Source of the DNA: Prochilodus magdalenae
Taxonomy: Eukaryota; Chordata; Actinopteri; Characiformes; Prochilodontidae
DNA length: 64,000 nt
Assembly: GCA_024036415.1 (NCBI GenBank)
Contig: JAMWET010001886.1
Coordinates: 313,501 to 377,500 of the forward strand
Direction of reading: 5' to 3'
Every line of letters begins with the position of its first letter. Position 1 is the stretch's first letter. Below, piece by piece: positions 53,319 to 64,000 of the stretch. Below the pieces are notes generated by a model that saw nothing but the letters and a program-made list of their open reading frames with translations, had not been told where the DNA came from and did not search any database. A program made the position numbers and the translations under genes.

Positions 53319-53604
53319 TTCAAATAAGAAGCCAAATATCTGTAGCAGATAAAATCACGACTAAGCCAAACACCAGTGTAGTCAACACAGGCGCACGTTT
53401 ACTGGCACAGTTACAGCAGCGGTGGGCGAATTCATGCTGTACTCTGTCGGCTCACATGAGGAGGCTGATACGAGCACCTTTACGGAGCGTGTCAGAAAAG
53501 TTCATGCTCAAACATTAACTGGTGATGCCGTATGGATCATATATACAGCATACGGTCAGCTAACGCACAGCTACTACAGGAGATAAACACCAGCATATAC
53601 TCAC

Positions 53605-53693
53605 ATGTAGGGCATGAGGTCTCCTCCATGGCGAGGTGTTGCGTGAATTCCTTTAATTAGGATAATTAGTAAAGGTGTAACGATTAAATCCAT
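53605..53693 (-). CDS. megf6: megf6 exon 1 (signal peptide), first coding exon
   Basis: This exon encodes residues 1-29 and the first two bases of codon 30 of an EMI/EGF secreted protein. The chosen ATG (53691-53693) has a strong Kozak context (G at -3, G at +4). It is followed by a short hydrophobic stretch (LIVTPLLIIL) and a plausible signal-peptidase site after GIHA, giving a signal peptide of about 18 residues. The exon ends AT before a perfect GTGAGT donor. Joining to the G that opens exon 2 makes Met, so the junction reads M-PNVC, matching the GMPNVC start of the EMI domain in mammalian MEGF6 as I recall it. The frame is also open upstream to 53912, with an in-frame Met at 53741-53743, so a longer N-terminus is possible. 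A pyrimidine tract plus AG at 53768-53769 could be an acceptor, making this the second exon after a 5'UTR exon. The phase fit and signal peptide support the call; the exon has not been aligned to a transcript. Confidence 0.68.
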
Positions 53694-53925
53694 CCCCTGG
53701 TATCGTTGGGAACGGCCAAGAACGACGCTAGCAAAGTTCATCAGACAGCCGAGCGATATTAAAATGACTACAAGGGAAAAGAAAACAGCTCCATGCTGTA
53801 GCGTCCCAGGACAGTGTGGAAGGAGCTGCAGAGTGCAGCAGCGGAATTCAAGAGGGAAGATAGATGGGGAGGGGACCAAGTCCCCAGACGACCACCTAAC
53901 ACCCACTTCCAAATATCACCTCAGA
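53694..53925 (-). promoter_or_regulatory. megf6 5' flank / possible 5'UTR
   Basis: The segment directly upstream of the megf6 ATG has an open frame in phase with the signal-peptide exon as far as 53912, including a second hydrophobic stretch (FFSLVVILISLGCLM). A pyrimidine-rich run followed by AG (53768-53769) could be a 3' splice site, which would mean transcription starts farther upstream, at or beyond the minisatellite that begins near 54071. I see no convincing TATA or initiator. Confidence 0.3.
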
Positions 53926-54070
53926 AAATGACTAAATATCAACACAGAGACCAAATACTATCTCAACGACTGACAAATTACCCAAAGAGCAAATATGACA
54001 GCAGAAAATAATTAAATATCACCTCAGATGGACTTAAATGGACTTAAGGACTTAATATCACTGTCACAAA

Positions 54071-55242
54071 ATTACCAAATATTACCCCAGAACAAACACC
54101 AAATATTAGCTTAGACCAAATACCAAATATTACCTCAGAACAATACCAAATATTACCTCAGAACAATACCAAATATTACCTCAGACCAAATACCAAATAT
54201 TACCTCAGAACAATACCAAATATTACCTCAGAACAAATGCCACATTTTACCTCAGACCAAATACCAAATATTACCTCAGAACAATACCAAATATTACCTC
54301 AGACCAAATGCCAAATTTTACCTCAGACCAAATACCAAATATTACCTCAGAACAATACCAAATTTTACCTCAGACCAAATACCAAATATTACCTCAGACC
54401 AAATACCAAATATTACCTCAGAACAATACCAAATTTTACCTCAGACCAAATACCAAATATTACCTCAGACCAAATACCAAATATTACCTCAGAACAATAC
54501 CAAATTTTACCTCAGACCAAATACCAAATATTACCTCAGACCAAATACCAAATATTACCTCAGAACAAAACCAAATTTTACCTCAGACCAAATACCAAAT
54601 ATTACCTCAGACCAAATACCAAATATTACCTCAGAACAATACCAAATATTACCTCAGACCAAATACCAAATATTACCTCAGACCAAATACCAAATATTAC
54701 ATTAGGACAAATACCAAATATCACCTCAAAACAATACCAAATATTACCTCAGAACAAATACCAAATATTACCTCAGCACAAATACCAAATATTACCTCAG
54801 CACAAATACCAAATATTACCTCAGACCAAATACCAAATATTACATCAGAACAAATACCCAATATTACCTCAGCACAAATACCAAATATTACCTCAGCACA
54901 AATACCAAATATTACCTCAGCCCAAATACCAAATATTACATCAGAACAAATACCAAATATTACCTCAGACCAAATACCAAATATTACCTCAGACTAAATA
55001 CCAAATATTACCTCAGCACAAATACCAAATATTACCTCAGACCAAATACCAAATATTACCTCAGACCAAATACCAAATTTTACCTCAGACCAAATACCAA
55101 ATATTACCTCAGAACAATACCAAATATTACCTCAGACCAAATACCAAATATTACCTCAGACCAAATACCAAATATTACCTCAGCACAAATACCAAATATT
55201 ACCTCAGCACAAATACCAAATGTTATCTCAGACAATTACCAA
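54071..55242 (+). repeat. 23/24-bp minisatellite, ~49 copies, upstream of megf6
   Basis: The unit is CCAAATATTACCTCAGACCA plus AATA (24 bases), with a common 23-base variant carrying GAACAATA. About 49 units cover 1.17 kb. Degenerate relatives of the unit (TATCACCTCAG.., AAATATCA..) extend to about 53925 on the left and 55520 on the right, as though the array is older at its edges. The 390-codon ORF across it (repeat QIPNITSD/QYQILPQT) arises because the unit lacks stops in the relevant frames, and it switches frame at each 23-base unit. The array begins roughly 380 bases upstream of the megf6 start codon. Confidence 0.93.
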
Positions 55243-56531
55243 ATACACAAATAATCACCCAAAGATCACATATCACATCAATTAATAAATATCAATACAT
55301 GCACACCTCAGAGACCATATACATTACTTTTACATCTTGCAAAATATCGGCCCAAAACCACCTCAAAAAGATTAAATATCTCTTCAGAAAATCAATAAAT
55401 TTCACCTAAAAAAAACAAATTTCACTTCAGAAAATATCAGAAAATATAAGACAATAATCAAATATCACCCCACAAAAAAAACAACATCTCAGAAAATATC
55501 AAATATTATGTCAGAAAAAAGTAAAAATGGAATTCAGTCAGAACTTCAAAGGCACTGCTAAGCCAGTGTAAGGAGGGCTTTAGTAATCCATTACTGTCTG
55601 CCGTCAAACTTAAACCACTTTCTAACTTACTGAACTGAACGTGTAGCCACCATGTAGGTATTTGGCCATTCACGCCCATTCATCTGTCCTGCAGCTTCTT
55701 TCAACCGTGTGAAGTACACAGGTTTACATATACCAGCAGATGTTCCTTCAGGGCAGTTCAGTAGAAGAAACCTTAAAGGTGTATGGAGGAAGAAGAGGAA
55801 GCTGATACAAACTGTCCATTAGAGGTTACACGGCAGGCATTGCACATGCTTCACATGCTACAGAGCAGTAAGCCGGGCGAAGAAACATGCAGAATATTCA
55901 GCGGTTCAAATATCAAGGGTCAAGGCCAGTCAAGGTTCAACACCTCTTCCCCGGTTAGAACGCGATCAGCCAGCCTAAATGCACCTACAAAAACAGCTCC
56001 TGGTATTTCAAGACCCTTGGGGGAAGGGGCGTTACAGACACGTTCACATTATGTGGAAGCGCATATGGGAAATGCTGATACGCAAGTTATGATGACCAGT
56101 GGGAGCAGATCATCTGTTACGAAACTTGAGGAACAGTGAAACACGTACATCTCCTTTTCCCAAACATGATGACAAGTGGTGGTTCATACAAGGTGAACCC
56201 CATACAGAAAACTCCAAACCCCTATTCTTTCAGATTTCTGAGATTTGTCAGCAGTTTTCTCTGGAAAGTATTCACTGGCAGGGGTAACAAGCATCCACTT
56301 ATGGCAATCAATATTTATGAGTGCTTATTTTGGCAAGCCAAGTAACATGGACTTTAAGTACCTAATAAAAAAGCTCTTACCTCACCTACAGGAAGCTGAG
56401 CGATTTATAGGCTTCCTAACCTGACATTGCTGTCTATGGTAGCGCTGCTTCTCAAATGCAACAAGACCCGTTTGCTCTCCAGCCTAATTTTGACACACAA
56501 TGTTCTCTGCACAGTAACAAAGCTTGGATGT

Positions 56532-57182
56532 ATACACTCATCATCAGAAGAATAGCTGCACCCAGCAGGAAGTGTCCAGATGCAGTGTCATTGGGAGGGA
56601 AGATAAAGGTTACCAGGAATAAAAAAGGATGACCAGTTTAGACTGATATGTGCAATACTGAGCTACACATACCATAGTAGCGTCTCTCAGCAAGGCCCTC
56701 AGGTCACCATGATTCCTAGAGTGACAAGCCAGGCTTCTTGACATGGAGCTGTAGAGGTTCCTAATGGTGTCCTGTGATACTTCGTCTCATGCAGCTTCAA
56801 TATTCTCAGTTCCTGCAGGGATGGAGGTCGAGTGACACCAGGCCTTCTGAACATGTGACCATGGACAACAAACCGTTCACCTTGGTGCTGACCACGGCGC
56901 CTCCACACATGGATCCACTGGTCTTCTCCACCAAGACAAAAGCGGGACTCATCTCTCAAGGTGACCCTCTGCCATTCTGAGCCACTCCATGCCAGTCTGC
57001 CACGACACCAGTGCAGTCTTTGGTGACGGGGACGTGGCATTAAGGACAGTAGTCATTACTGTCTGCGTGTGTGTAGTCCTGCATCGTGCAGCCATCTTGC
57101 CAATGGTGCTGGGTTTCATTGCTGTCGGTTGATTCCTTCTGGGTGCAATTACTTGTGCAACTCATTTTTGATGATGAGTGTA
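56532..57182 (-). mobile_element. Tc1-like fossil 'T' copy 6, best-preserved transposase
   Basis: The minus-strand ORF at 56699-57040 reads like the centre of a DD34E-type transposase: RHQRLHWC, then DESRFCLGGEDQWIHVWRRR containing the second catalytic-region Asp. The later, C-terminal third of the catalytic core is missing. Ends are TACACTCATCATCAGAAG on the left and a matching inverted GATGATGAGTGTA at 57170-57182. It lies between megf6 and akr7a. Confidence 0.85.
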
Positions 57183-58365
57183 GAAACCTATATCCCAATT
57201 GAACTCAGTGTCAATCAATGTCACTTTAAGTCATCATATACCAAAACTCACATGTCCTTAGTTTGATAAGTTATGTCACCTTGATCCTTACAAACACTTT
57301 CTGATGTCACTGATCACTTTTAGACCGCAGTGGAAGACGTTTTAGGTCTGGACTGTTGTGGGCTAAACCGTATCTGACCAGATGAGACTTTGTTTTTACT
57401 ATTGGCTTGCTATGTGACCCACCTGCAACTCAGCCTTCGCTCAGAGATGCACTGAAAACTTACTTTGGCACTAAACAGAACTCATGTTTCCTTCAGTGAT
57501 GGCAAGAGCCAAGACCCAGTGCAGCAAAGCATCTCCAGTTCGTGAAGCTGCCACCACTGGAGAGTTCTCAGGTATAATGGAACACTGCTCCATACACTAG
57601 CATTGTTCCAGACCTGGTGGGGGCTATTTAAACAGTTACTGAAGATTTAAGTCAGTGTTCATGTTTTCAGCTTCCACCTGCTACTCTGCAGTTGTGCAGG
57701 GTCCCTGTTATAGCCAGATCCTGCCCCCCACCCTTGGACCTGTCCAGGAACATGGTGTCCAGTTAATCAGCTTCAACAGGACCTTTTTTTTTGTAAGTAG
57801 GAGCAGATTGTTTGGTTTCCAGACTGGACCGTTGAGGACTGAAAGCCACATCCATTTCAGTAAAGCCTAGTAACACCATACTGAATTGAACTGAAGCAAG
57901 ACAAGCAAATCTGACTGTCCACTAACTCATGAACGGATTCAGTTCAACATGGACATTTTTTCTTCCTGGCTGTTTTGTTACTGCGACCACAGCTCAGTGT
58001 CTCTGTACAAGGACCCTCAAAACTGTTATGCAGAATTAAATAGTCCACTTGTTTTTATGACCCAAAGTACGACTGTTCCGCTGGCTCACAAAACGTGCAA
58101 TGCTTGTGCAGGAGTAACACTGCCACCTACTGGGCACCAAACTAACTACAGTCTTACAAGAGCTACCTTCGAAAGTAGATAGTAGGAACTGGCAATACCA
58201 ATGATTTCTCATTCGACCCTATAGCAGGCTGATATCCTGATAGAGATGTTTTGCAGATTGTGATTTCCAAAAAAGACAAATGGTAAATGTAAACAAGTAT
58301 ATAAAAACTGGGTCTGACATTAATATTAAATAATTATGACTACTAGCATAGCCAAGGCTGCATTG

Positions 58366-58553
58366 CATTGCGTTAGCAAACATGGCGATGAAGAAATCAT
58401 GGCTGCTAGGATAGCCAAGGGTGTTGATGCTAATCAGGACGGAAATTGGGCTCAACACCACTAAGAAGTCTCATTTCTGTCCTGTTTAGCATCAACACCC
58501 TTGGCTATCCTAGCAGCCATGATTTCTTCATCGCCATGTTTGCTAATGCAATG
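58366..58553. repeat. long palindrome (81-bp arms, 26-nt loop)
   Basis: The left arm (58366-58446) and right arm (58473-58553) are reverse complements over 81 bases with three mismatches, for example CGTTAGC against CATTAGC at the outer end. The sequence TTGCATTAGCAAACATGGCG in the arm also occurs in Tc1-like fossil copy 2 (about 14502-14521), hinting at an origin from such an element. A partial extra copy (CTAGCATAGCCAAGGCTG) lies just outside the left arm. Confidence 0.93.
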
Positions 58554-58769
58554 TATTGAGTGCTGGGTATTGTAGTGAGCGAACAAAGAGTTGGACAAAA
58601 ACAGATACAAAGATACAGAGATACAAAATCAGAAATCAAGGCCAAATTGGGTTCCATTATAAGACTTAACAGAGCTGTGCTCCAGAAGGAACTTAGTTGT
58701 CCCCTGCCTCGCATGTGCCACACTTTGGCATTAACCAGCTAGCAAGAAAACAAATATTTCTACTAGCGT

Positions 58770-59255
58770 GCTTTCAGTGTTAAACAGTATTTCCATTCTG
58801 TGGGTCCTTTTACTTTAACTCCACTACAGTACTGTTTATTCCACTACACTGTGGCCAAATCTGTCCTTCCTTCTGGCCTTCGTGATCATAAAAACTTAAC
58901 ATGTCCTAAGGAAAGAGGTGCGAACCGAGTCCGCCAATCAGAGTACAACGGTCACTTTGCTTTGAGCTTGTTTTGACCTGTTGGACAGAGCTTGGTTCTA
59001 GCTAATGGAAATTGTTCTCCTTCGGTGCTCTGTGCTTATGGTCTTTTAAAAAGACATCAGTGTAAGACTAATTAACGGCCTTCTATTAAAGACACTGGAG
59101 TCCCTTCATCTAAAACGAGCTGCTTAAGAGTCTTGTTCCAGAAATGATAATAGGAAATAATCAATCATGTTATAGTACTTTACTCCAGTGGAGGTCTAAA
59201 GGGAAGACCTTCTGGAGGAATAGAACCCTAGGTATCTCCACTTTAACTCAGGTAC
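58770..59255 (+). repeat. interspersed repeat 'R', copy 2
   Basis: Co-linear with 16085-16620 over nearly its whole length, with small insertions such as an extra CCACTACAGTACTGTTTATT block. It lies in the megf6-akr7a intergenic region. Confidence 0.75.
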
Positions 59256-60199
59256 CAGGATGCTTTCGAGTATGGGCACCAAAGCAGTTGTAGTTTTCAA
59301 GAGCTCCCCCTGCTATCAAGATGCATCATCAGATGGGGGTTTCTATCGTCTGTAATTATGACTCTTTCATAATCTTTGAATCTAGCTCTTGAGACTGTTG
59401 TGGCACTGTAGGAAGTGAGAAGCCATGTTTGCAGCAGCTGAAGCAACATTTCATTCTTCATTTTGGCTAGAGCATTTTTTATGAGATAAGCTGAAGGTTG
59501 AATCACTATACTGAATCATCTAAAAGATGATTTCCTGGTGAACATGCTTGTTTGTTTGTTTGTTTATAGTGGCTTAGAGTAACAAAAAAAGCTGCTGGTG
59601 AAATATTTCCAACATAACGGTCTTTTACTTTACTGAATGCCTGTACTTAAATATCGCAAATAGAAAAAAAACCCAATAAATAACACCCAACACAACATGT
59701 ACAACACGTGTGCAAACTGTCATACATTTAGTGTCACGTGACACATTATCACGTGCCTCTCCCAAAACACAACCCAACAACATAATCCACAGCAGAGGTG
59801 GAGGGCTGGAGAGGAGAATAGAACTTGTCTTTATTACGAAATATTATGTTATTATGTATATTTGATGAACAATATGATATATACAGCCCCGTTTCGTAAT
59901 TTGCAGAAAGATTCATAACCAATAAATCCAATGAAACTATAAGAATAACAAAAACTGCTCTGTATCAAGTTTCTGTATAGTCTTTCCATCTTGTACTAAG
60001 CAAAACATGTACAACTTTGCCATATACATGAAACGTATGATACATCCATTCTGCATATTAACTTGCTAAAGTGCAAACGGAAGTTGGTTTTCTCAAACTC
60101 CAGAAGAAACTGGCGCGCTTTCTTTATAAGATTATTAGTGTTGTGCTGACACCGTGTGGCCAAAAGCAGAACTGCATGTGCAATCAGGGACAGTAATAA

Positions 60200-60453
60200 A
60201 TACAAGCACGCCGATTCTTGTGGCAGCGTTGCTTCGCCGTGGAGTTTGAGGTGGGGTACAGGGTGGGAGGTGTATTATTTTTGCACGAGAACAGACCAAT
60301 ACCATGAACGGCCAAAAGTCCACTCCAAAAGTCAACCAATAGCCTTTCCCCCGGGCGCGCTGCCCCTTTTCGTTTTTACCCACATCGGACCTTTTTAGAC
60401 AGTCTCTCAGATCACGCTGAGTTTCCGTCCTTTGCCCTCGTCTAAAGCTCAGC
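60200..60453 (+). promoter_or_regulatory. probable akr7a promoter / 5'UTR
   Basis: The segment upstream of the akr7a ATG is unusually GC- and CpG-rich for this window, for example CCCCCGGGCGCGCTGCCCC at 60349-60367. It holds a CCAAT box (60336-60340) about 115 bases before the start codon. I see no clear TATA box. This fits a CpG-island-type promoter, but no transcription start can be fixed from sequence. Confidence 0.45.
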
Positions 60454-60748
60454 ATGCTGTGCGCAGTGAAAACGGGCCTGTACAGAACTCAACACAGCCT
60501 CTTTACCGCCTTCAGACCCTCACACTGTGTGCGGATAGTCAGTATGGCGTCCTGTTACACCGGACAGTCGAAACTCCCAGCTACTCTTCTGGGGTCCATG
60601 GCGTTCGGGGGGCGCGCCGACGCGGAGCACAGCGGCAAAATGGTCCAGGCGTTTCTGGATCGCGGTCACCGTGAGCTGGACACTGCCTTCATGTACACCG
60701 GCGGACAGGCGGAGACAATCATAGGAGGCATGCAACTTCCCAAGACAG
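60454..60748 (+). CDS. akr7a3: AKR7-family aldo-keto reductase, exon 1
   Basis: This is the first coding exon (295 nt, 98 codons plus one base) of an aflatoxin-aldehyde-reductase-type aldo-keto reductase, an NADPH-dependent enzyme that reduces dialdehydes, succinic semialdehyde and other carbonyls in cytosol or mitochondria. Visible family motifs are LGSMAFGGR at the first beta strand, AFLDRGHRELDTAFMY carrying the catalytic Asp76 and Tyr81, and the glycine-rich GGQAETIIGG. Residues 1-30 are basic and hydroxyl-rich without acidic residues, like the mitochondrial presequence of AKR7A2. Met31 (60544) is a second in-frame start that would give a cytosolic form. The donor is CAG|GTATGG, phase 1, joining G to TC of exon 2 to make Val. 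The symbol follows the zebrafish name; orthology within AKR7A2/3/5 is not resolved. The gene is head to head with megf6. Confidence 0.9.
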
Positions 60749-61352
60749 GTATGGCCTTTGATGGTGGTCCCTGCAACACTGGGGAGGTAAACTGTGAGGG
60801 TCCAAGTGACTACAGCTGCACTTCAATTAGTTGCCCACCTAGCAGTGGCTCTAACTGAACACCACAAGCGGCCAGGGGGGTCACAGGTCCTCCCAGAGCG
60901 AACTTTAGACCTTCCCTGAAGAACTGCCAAACTGTGGCTCAGCACAGGGGTCATGGAAGGCCAGAGTCTAGCACAGCTGAGTGACTTCCCTGCTGAATTA
61001 TAATTAATAATAAACCCAGCCTAATAAGCCTCCATAATCTGCCATATGTATTAATATTCTGTAGTGCATAATTGCATCACTCAATACTTTGTTCTGCATT
61101 AGCCTGCTAACAGGGGAATGAAGCCATCTAACAGCCCACCCTCGTGCAGGTGTTGCCTCCTTCTGCCATTACAGTAGATAATTTCTGATCTTAGTTTAGT
61201 TTTCTCAGTCTTCAAACAAAAACTGATCTCCGGTTATTGTAGACTATTGTGGAACACTGTAGGAGGCGAGCAAGCCAAGAGGTCAAGCTATGGCAACATT
61301 GTTTTGGTTTGGCTTTAGTACTCAGTGCCATAGAATGGAAGACTGTGTTTAC

Positions 61353-62100
61353 AGTCAGTGTCAAAAGAATAGTGGCACCCGAAAGGAGGTGTGGGATTGC
61401 AGTGCTGCTGGGAAGGAAGATAAAGGTTACCAGGAACAATAGATAATTTATTAGTAATATTTATTTAATAAATATTTAATCAAATTTGGTGGGTTGGTTT
61501 GACATCATGAGACATGCCAAGGATTCAAGTTTCACATGTGACATAGGGCCTTAATTCGCTGTACCTGACTGACTCAACAGCCATGACTGTGGACATTCAG
61601 CAAGCAGAGATGCCCTACATGGGTCGTCCGGTTAGTGCCAACACCATTGGCAGGCGGCTGCACAGTGCAGGACTACATGCACGCAGACCCTTACAGCGAC
61701 TGCAGTGGCCAGACAGGTATCGTGGGCAGCGATGAGATTCACAGTTTGTTGTCACATGTCACACGTCCAGAAGGTCTGGTGTCACACCTCCTCCCCTACC
61801 ACAACATCTGCAGGAACTGTGTGAGAATATTCAAGCTGCATGGCATGGATTATCACAGGACACCATTAGGTACCTCTACAACTCCATACCGAGACGTCTG
61901 GCATGTTGGGGCATAGCAAACATGGCGGCCTGATGCCATACTGAGAGACAGACTTCTGTATGTGTAGCTCAATAAATACTGCCTGTGTCAGTCTTAATTT
62001 GTCATCATTTATTACTGGTAACCTTTATCTTCCTTCCCCCTAGCACTGCAATCCCACACCTCCTTCTAGGTGCAGCTATTCTTTTAAAGGATGAGTGTAA
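61353..62100 (+). mobile_element. Tc1-like fossil 'T' copy 7 with long inverted ends
   Basis: Both ends share about 80 bases in inverted orientation (left GTCAAAAGAATAGTGGCACC, right its complement near 62080, plus AGGAAGATAAAGGTTACCAG and its complement). The interior holds the ATTCAGC..GCAG block and CTGCATGGCATGGATTATC. It lies in akr7a intron 1. Confidence 0.82.
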
Positions 62101-62364
62101 ATGAACAAATGAGATTGTTATTTTTACACCAAAATTCACTCTTAACAGTGAAGTCCAGGACTGGAAGTGTCAATAGTTAGGTATTGCCCATTCCTACTAT
62201 TCACCAGCTTCCTAACTGATGACTAAAGAGAGGAGCGGTTCCACCGTATTGGCATCACAACACCAAAAGCAACCGGAAATTAGCAGATTAGCCGTCAGCT
62301 AGTGTAGGTGGGTAATAGCATGGTTAATAGCATGTTGGGTAACTAACATTGGCATAGCAACCTA

Positions 62365-62731
62365 CAGGGGTTGGACAATAAAACTGAAACACCTGTCATT
62401 TTAGTGTGGGAGGTTTCATGGCTAAATTGGACCAGCCTGGTGGCCAATCTTCATTAATTCATTGCACCAGTAAGAGCAGAGTGTGAAGGTTCAGTTAGCA
62501 GGTAAGAGCACAGTTCTGCTCAAAATACTGCAATGCACACAACATTATGGGTGACATACCTATCCTGCAAGAAGAATGGCTTAAAGTCCCTCTGACCACT
62601 GTGCAGGACGCAGTATATGTCATTCCCAAGACCAACTGACGCTGTATTGGCCGCAAAAGGAGGCCCTACACCATACTAATAAATGATTGTGGTCTAAAAC
62701 CAGGTGTTTCAGTTTCATTGCCCAACCCCTG
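62365..62731 (+). mobile_element. Tc1-type deletion derivative, copy E, further shortened
   Basis: This 367-bp copy sits in akr7a intron 1 with TA duplications (62363-62364, 62732-62733). It has lost a further 166 bases, including the join found in the other copies: GACATACC is fused to TATCCTGCAAG. Both terminal repeats remain. Confidence 0.9.
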
Positions 62732-63097
62732 TACATAGTTCAGAGACTGAGCTCATTTACACAGAGGTTCCATGTTTATTTGGACAAGTTGCTTCTGTGT
62801 GATCATTGTGGTGTCTGGCTGTAAACCAGCCAATCGGAGCAGAGCTCATCAAATTCAAAACAAATCACCAAAACAGCTTGTTTCATCCCAGAGCCAAATT
62901 ATGGGGTGGAAGTGGGTGTTTTCACCCAGACCAAAGTAACATGCCTTCCATCTGGACATCAGAGGACAAGTTCAGATGCTGAAGGGCACTCTGTGGCACC
63001 TTTAAACACGCTGCTAAATGAAACAGCTGAACCAAATGAGAACCTAAGGTTATGAAACAGTCCAGGTCTGTTGTTATGTGTTAGCTGATATGGTTAA

Positions 63098-64000
<903 letters not shown>

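Larger units (their letters stand above)
51654..53604 (-). other. megf6 intron 1
   Basis: This phase-2 intron of 1951 bases separates the signal-peptide exon from the EMI domain. It contains a diverged direct duplication (about 52270-52710 against 52850-53040), a 20-bp-arm inverted repeat at 52785-52836 and a ~39-bp-arm palindrome at 53231-53318. I see no coding sequence in it. Confidence 0.65.
53926..60453. other. intergenic region between divergent megf6 and akr7a
   Basis: The start codons of the two divergent genes lie 6.76 kb apart. The interval holds a 23/24-bp minisatellite, a Tc1-like fossil, an 81-bp-arm palindrome and a diverged interspersed repeat, each listed separately. The stretches 55530-56530, 57190-58330 and 59260-60200 show no gene. 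An ORF at 55783-56139 with an acidic start (MEEEEEAD) has no recognisable domain, splice context or homologue that I know. Confidence 0.5.

Noticed and set aside
54237..55409. 390-codon ORF rich in Gln/Ile/Pro/Tyr
   Set aside because: It is a translation of the 23/24-bp minisatellite that changes frame at each 23-bp unit.
55783..56139. 118-codon ORF with acidic start between the two genes
   Set aside because: No recognisable motif, no Kozak or promoter support, composition like surrounding non-coding DNA.

Overview
The window looks like vertebrate nuclear DNA, most likely from a teleost. It has widely spaced short exons with consensus GT/AG borders, no operons or bacterial-type genes, and many decayed fish-type transposons, tRNA-derived SINEs, CR1/L2-type LINE tails and microsatellites. 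The exact species cannot be read from the sequence; an ostariophysan (characin/catfish-like) fish is a guess based on repeat types.

Two protein-coding genes are recognisable, arranged head to head. On the minus strand is the 5' part of megf6 (multiple EGF-like domains 6). Exon 1, with a signal peptide, is at 53605-53693. Exons 2 and 3, encoding the EMI domain, are at 51519-51653 and 47995-48104. Exon 4, encoding the first EGF-like domain, is at 28165-28269. The splice phases join perfectly (2, 2, 1, 1), and the fourth intron runs off the left edge, so about 28 kb of the window is that intron. On the plus strand, starting 6.8 kb away, is the 5' part of an AKR7-family aldo-keto reductase (aflatoxin aldehyde reductase, akr7a-like). 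Exon 1 is at 60454-60748 and exon 2 at 63114-63301; the rest lies beyond the right edge. The first is a secreted or extracellular EMI/EGF protein and the second a cytosolic or mitochondrial NADPH-dependent carbonyl reductase. Nothing suggests a shared pathway.

Layout: 1-28164, megf6 intron 4, packed with Tc1-like fossils, SINEs, LINE tails, MITEs and a 0.7 kb CA-rich array. 28270-47994, intron 3, with a 45-bp minisatellite, a striking 65-copy 27-bp minisatellite, LINE remnants, a long TA array and a local tandem duplication. 48105-51518, intron 2, with a LINE end and a TA array. 51654-53604, intron 1, with a diverged duplication and a short palindrome. 53694-60453, intergenic, with a ~49-copy 23/24-bp minisatellite just upstream of megf6, a Tc1-like fossil and a near-perfect 81-bp-arm palindrome. 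60749-63113, akr7 intron 1, with two transposon remnants.

Most long ORFs in the window (up to 616 codons) are translations of tandem repeats or transposon debris. I see no convincing previously undescribed gene system. The most notable items are the two coding-length minisatellites, the promoter-proximal array, the long hairpin, and a Tc1-type deletion derivative present in five copies, four of them with the same internal breakpoint.
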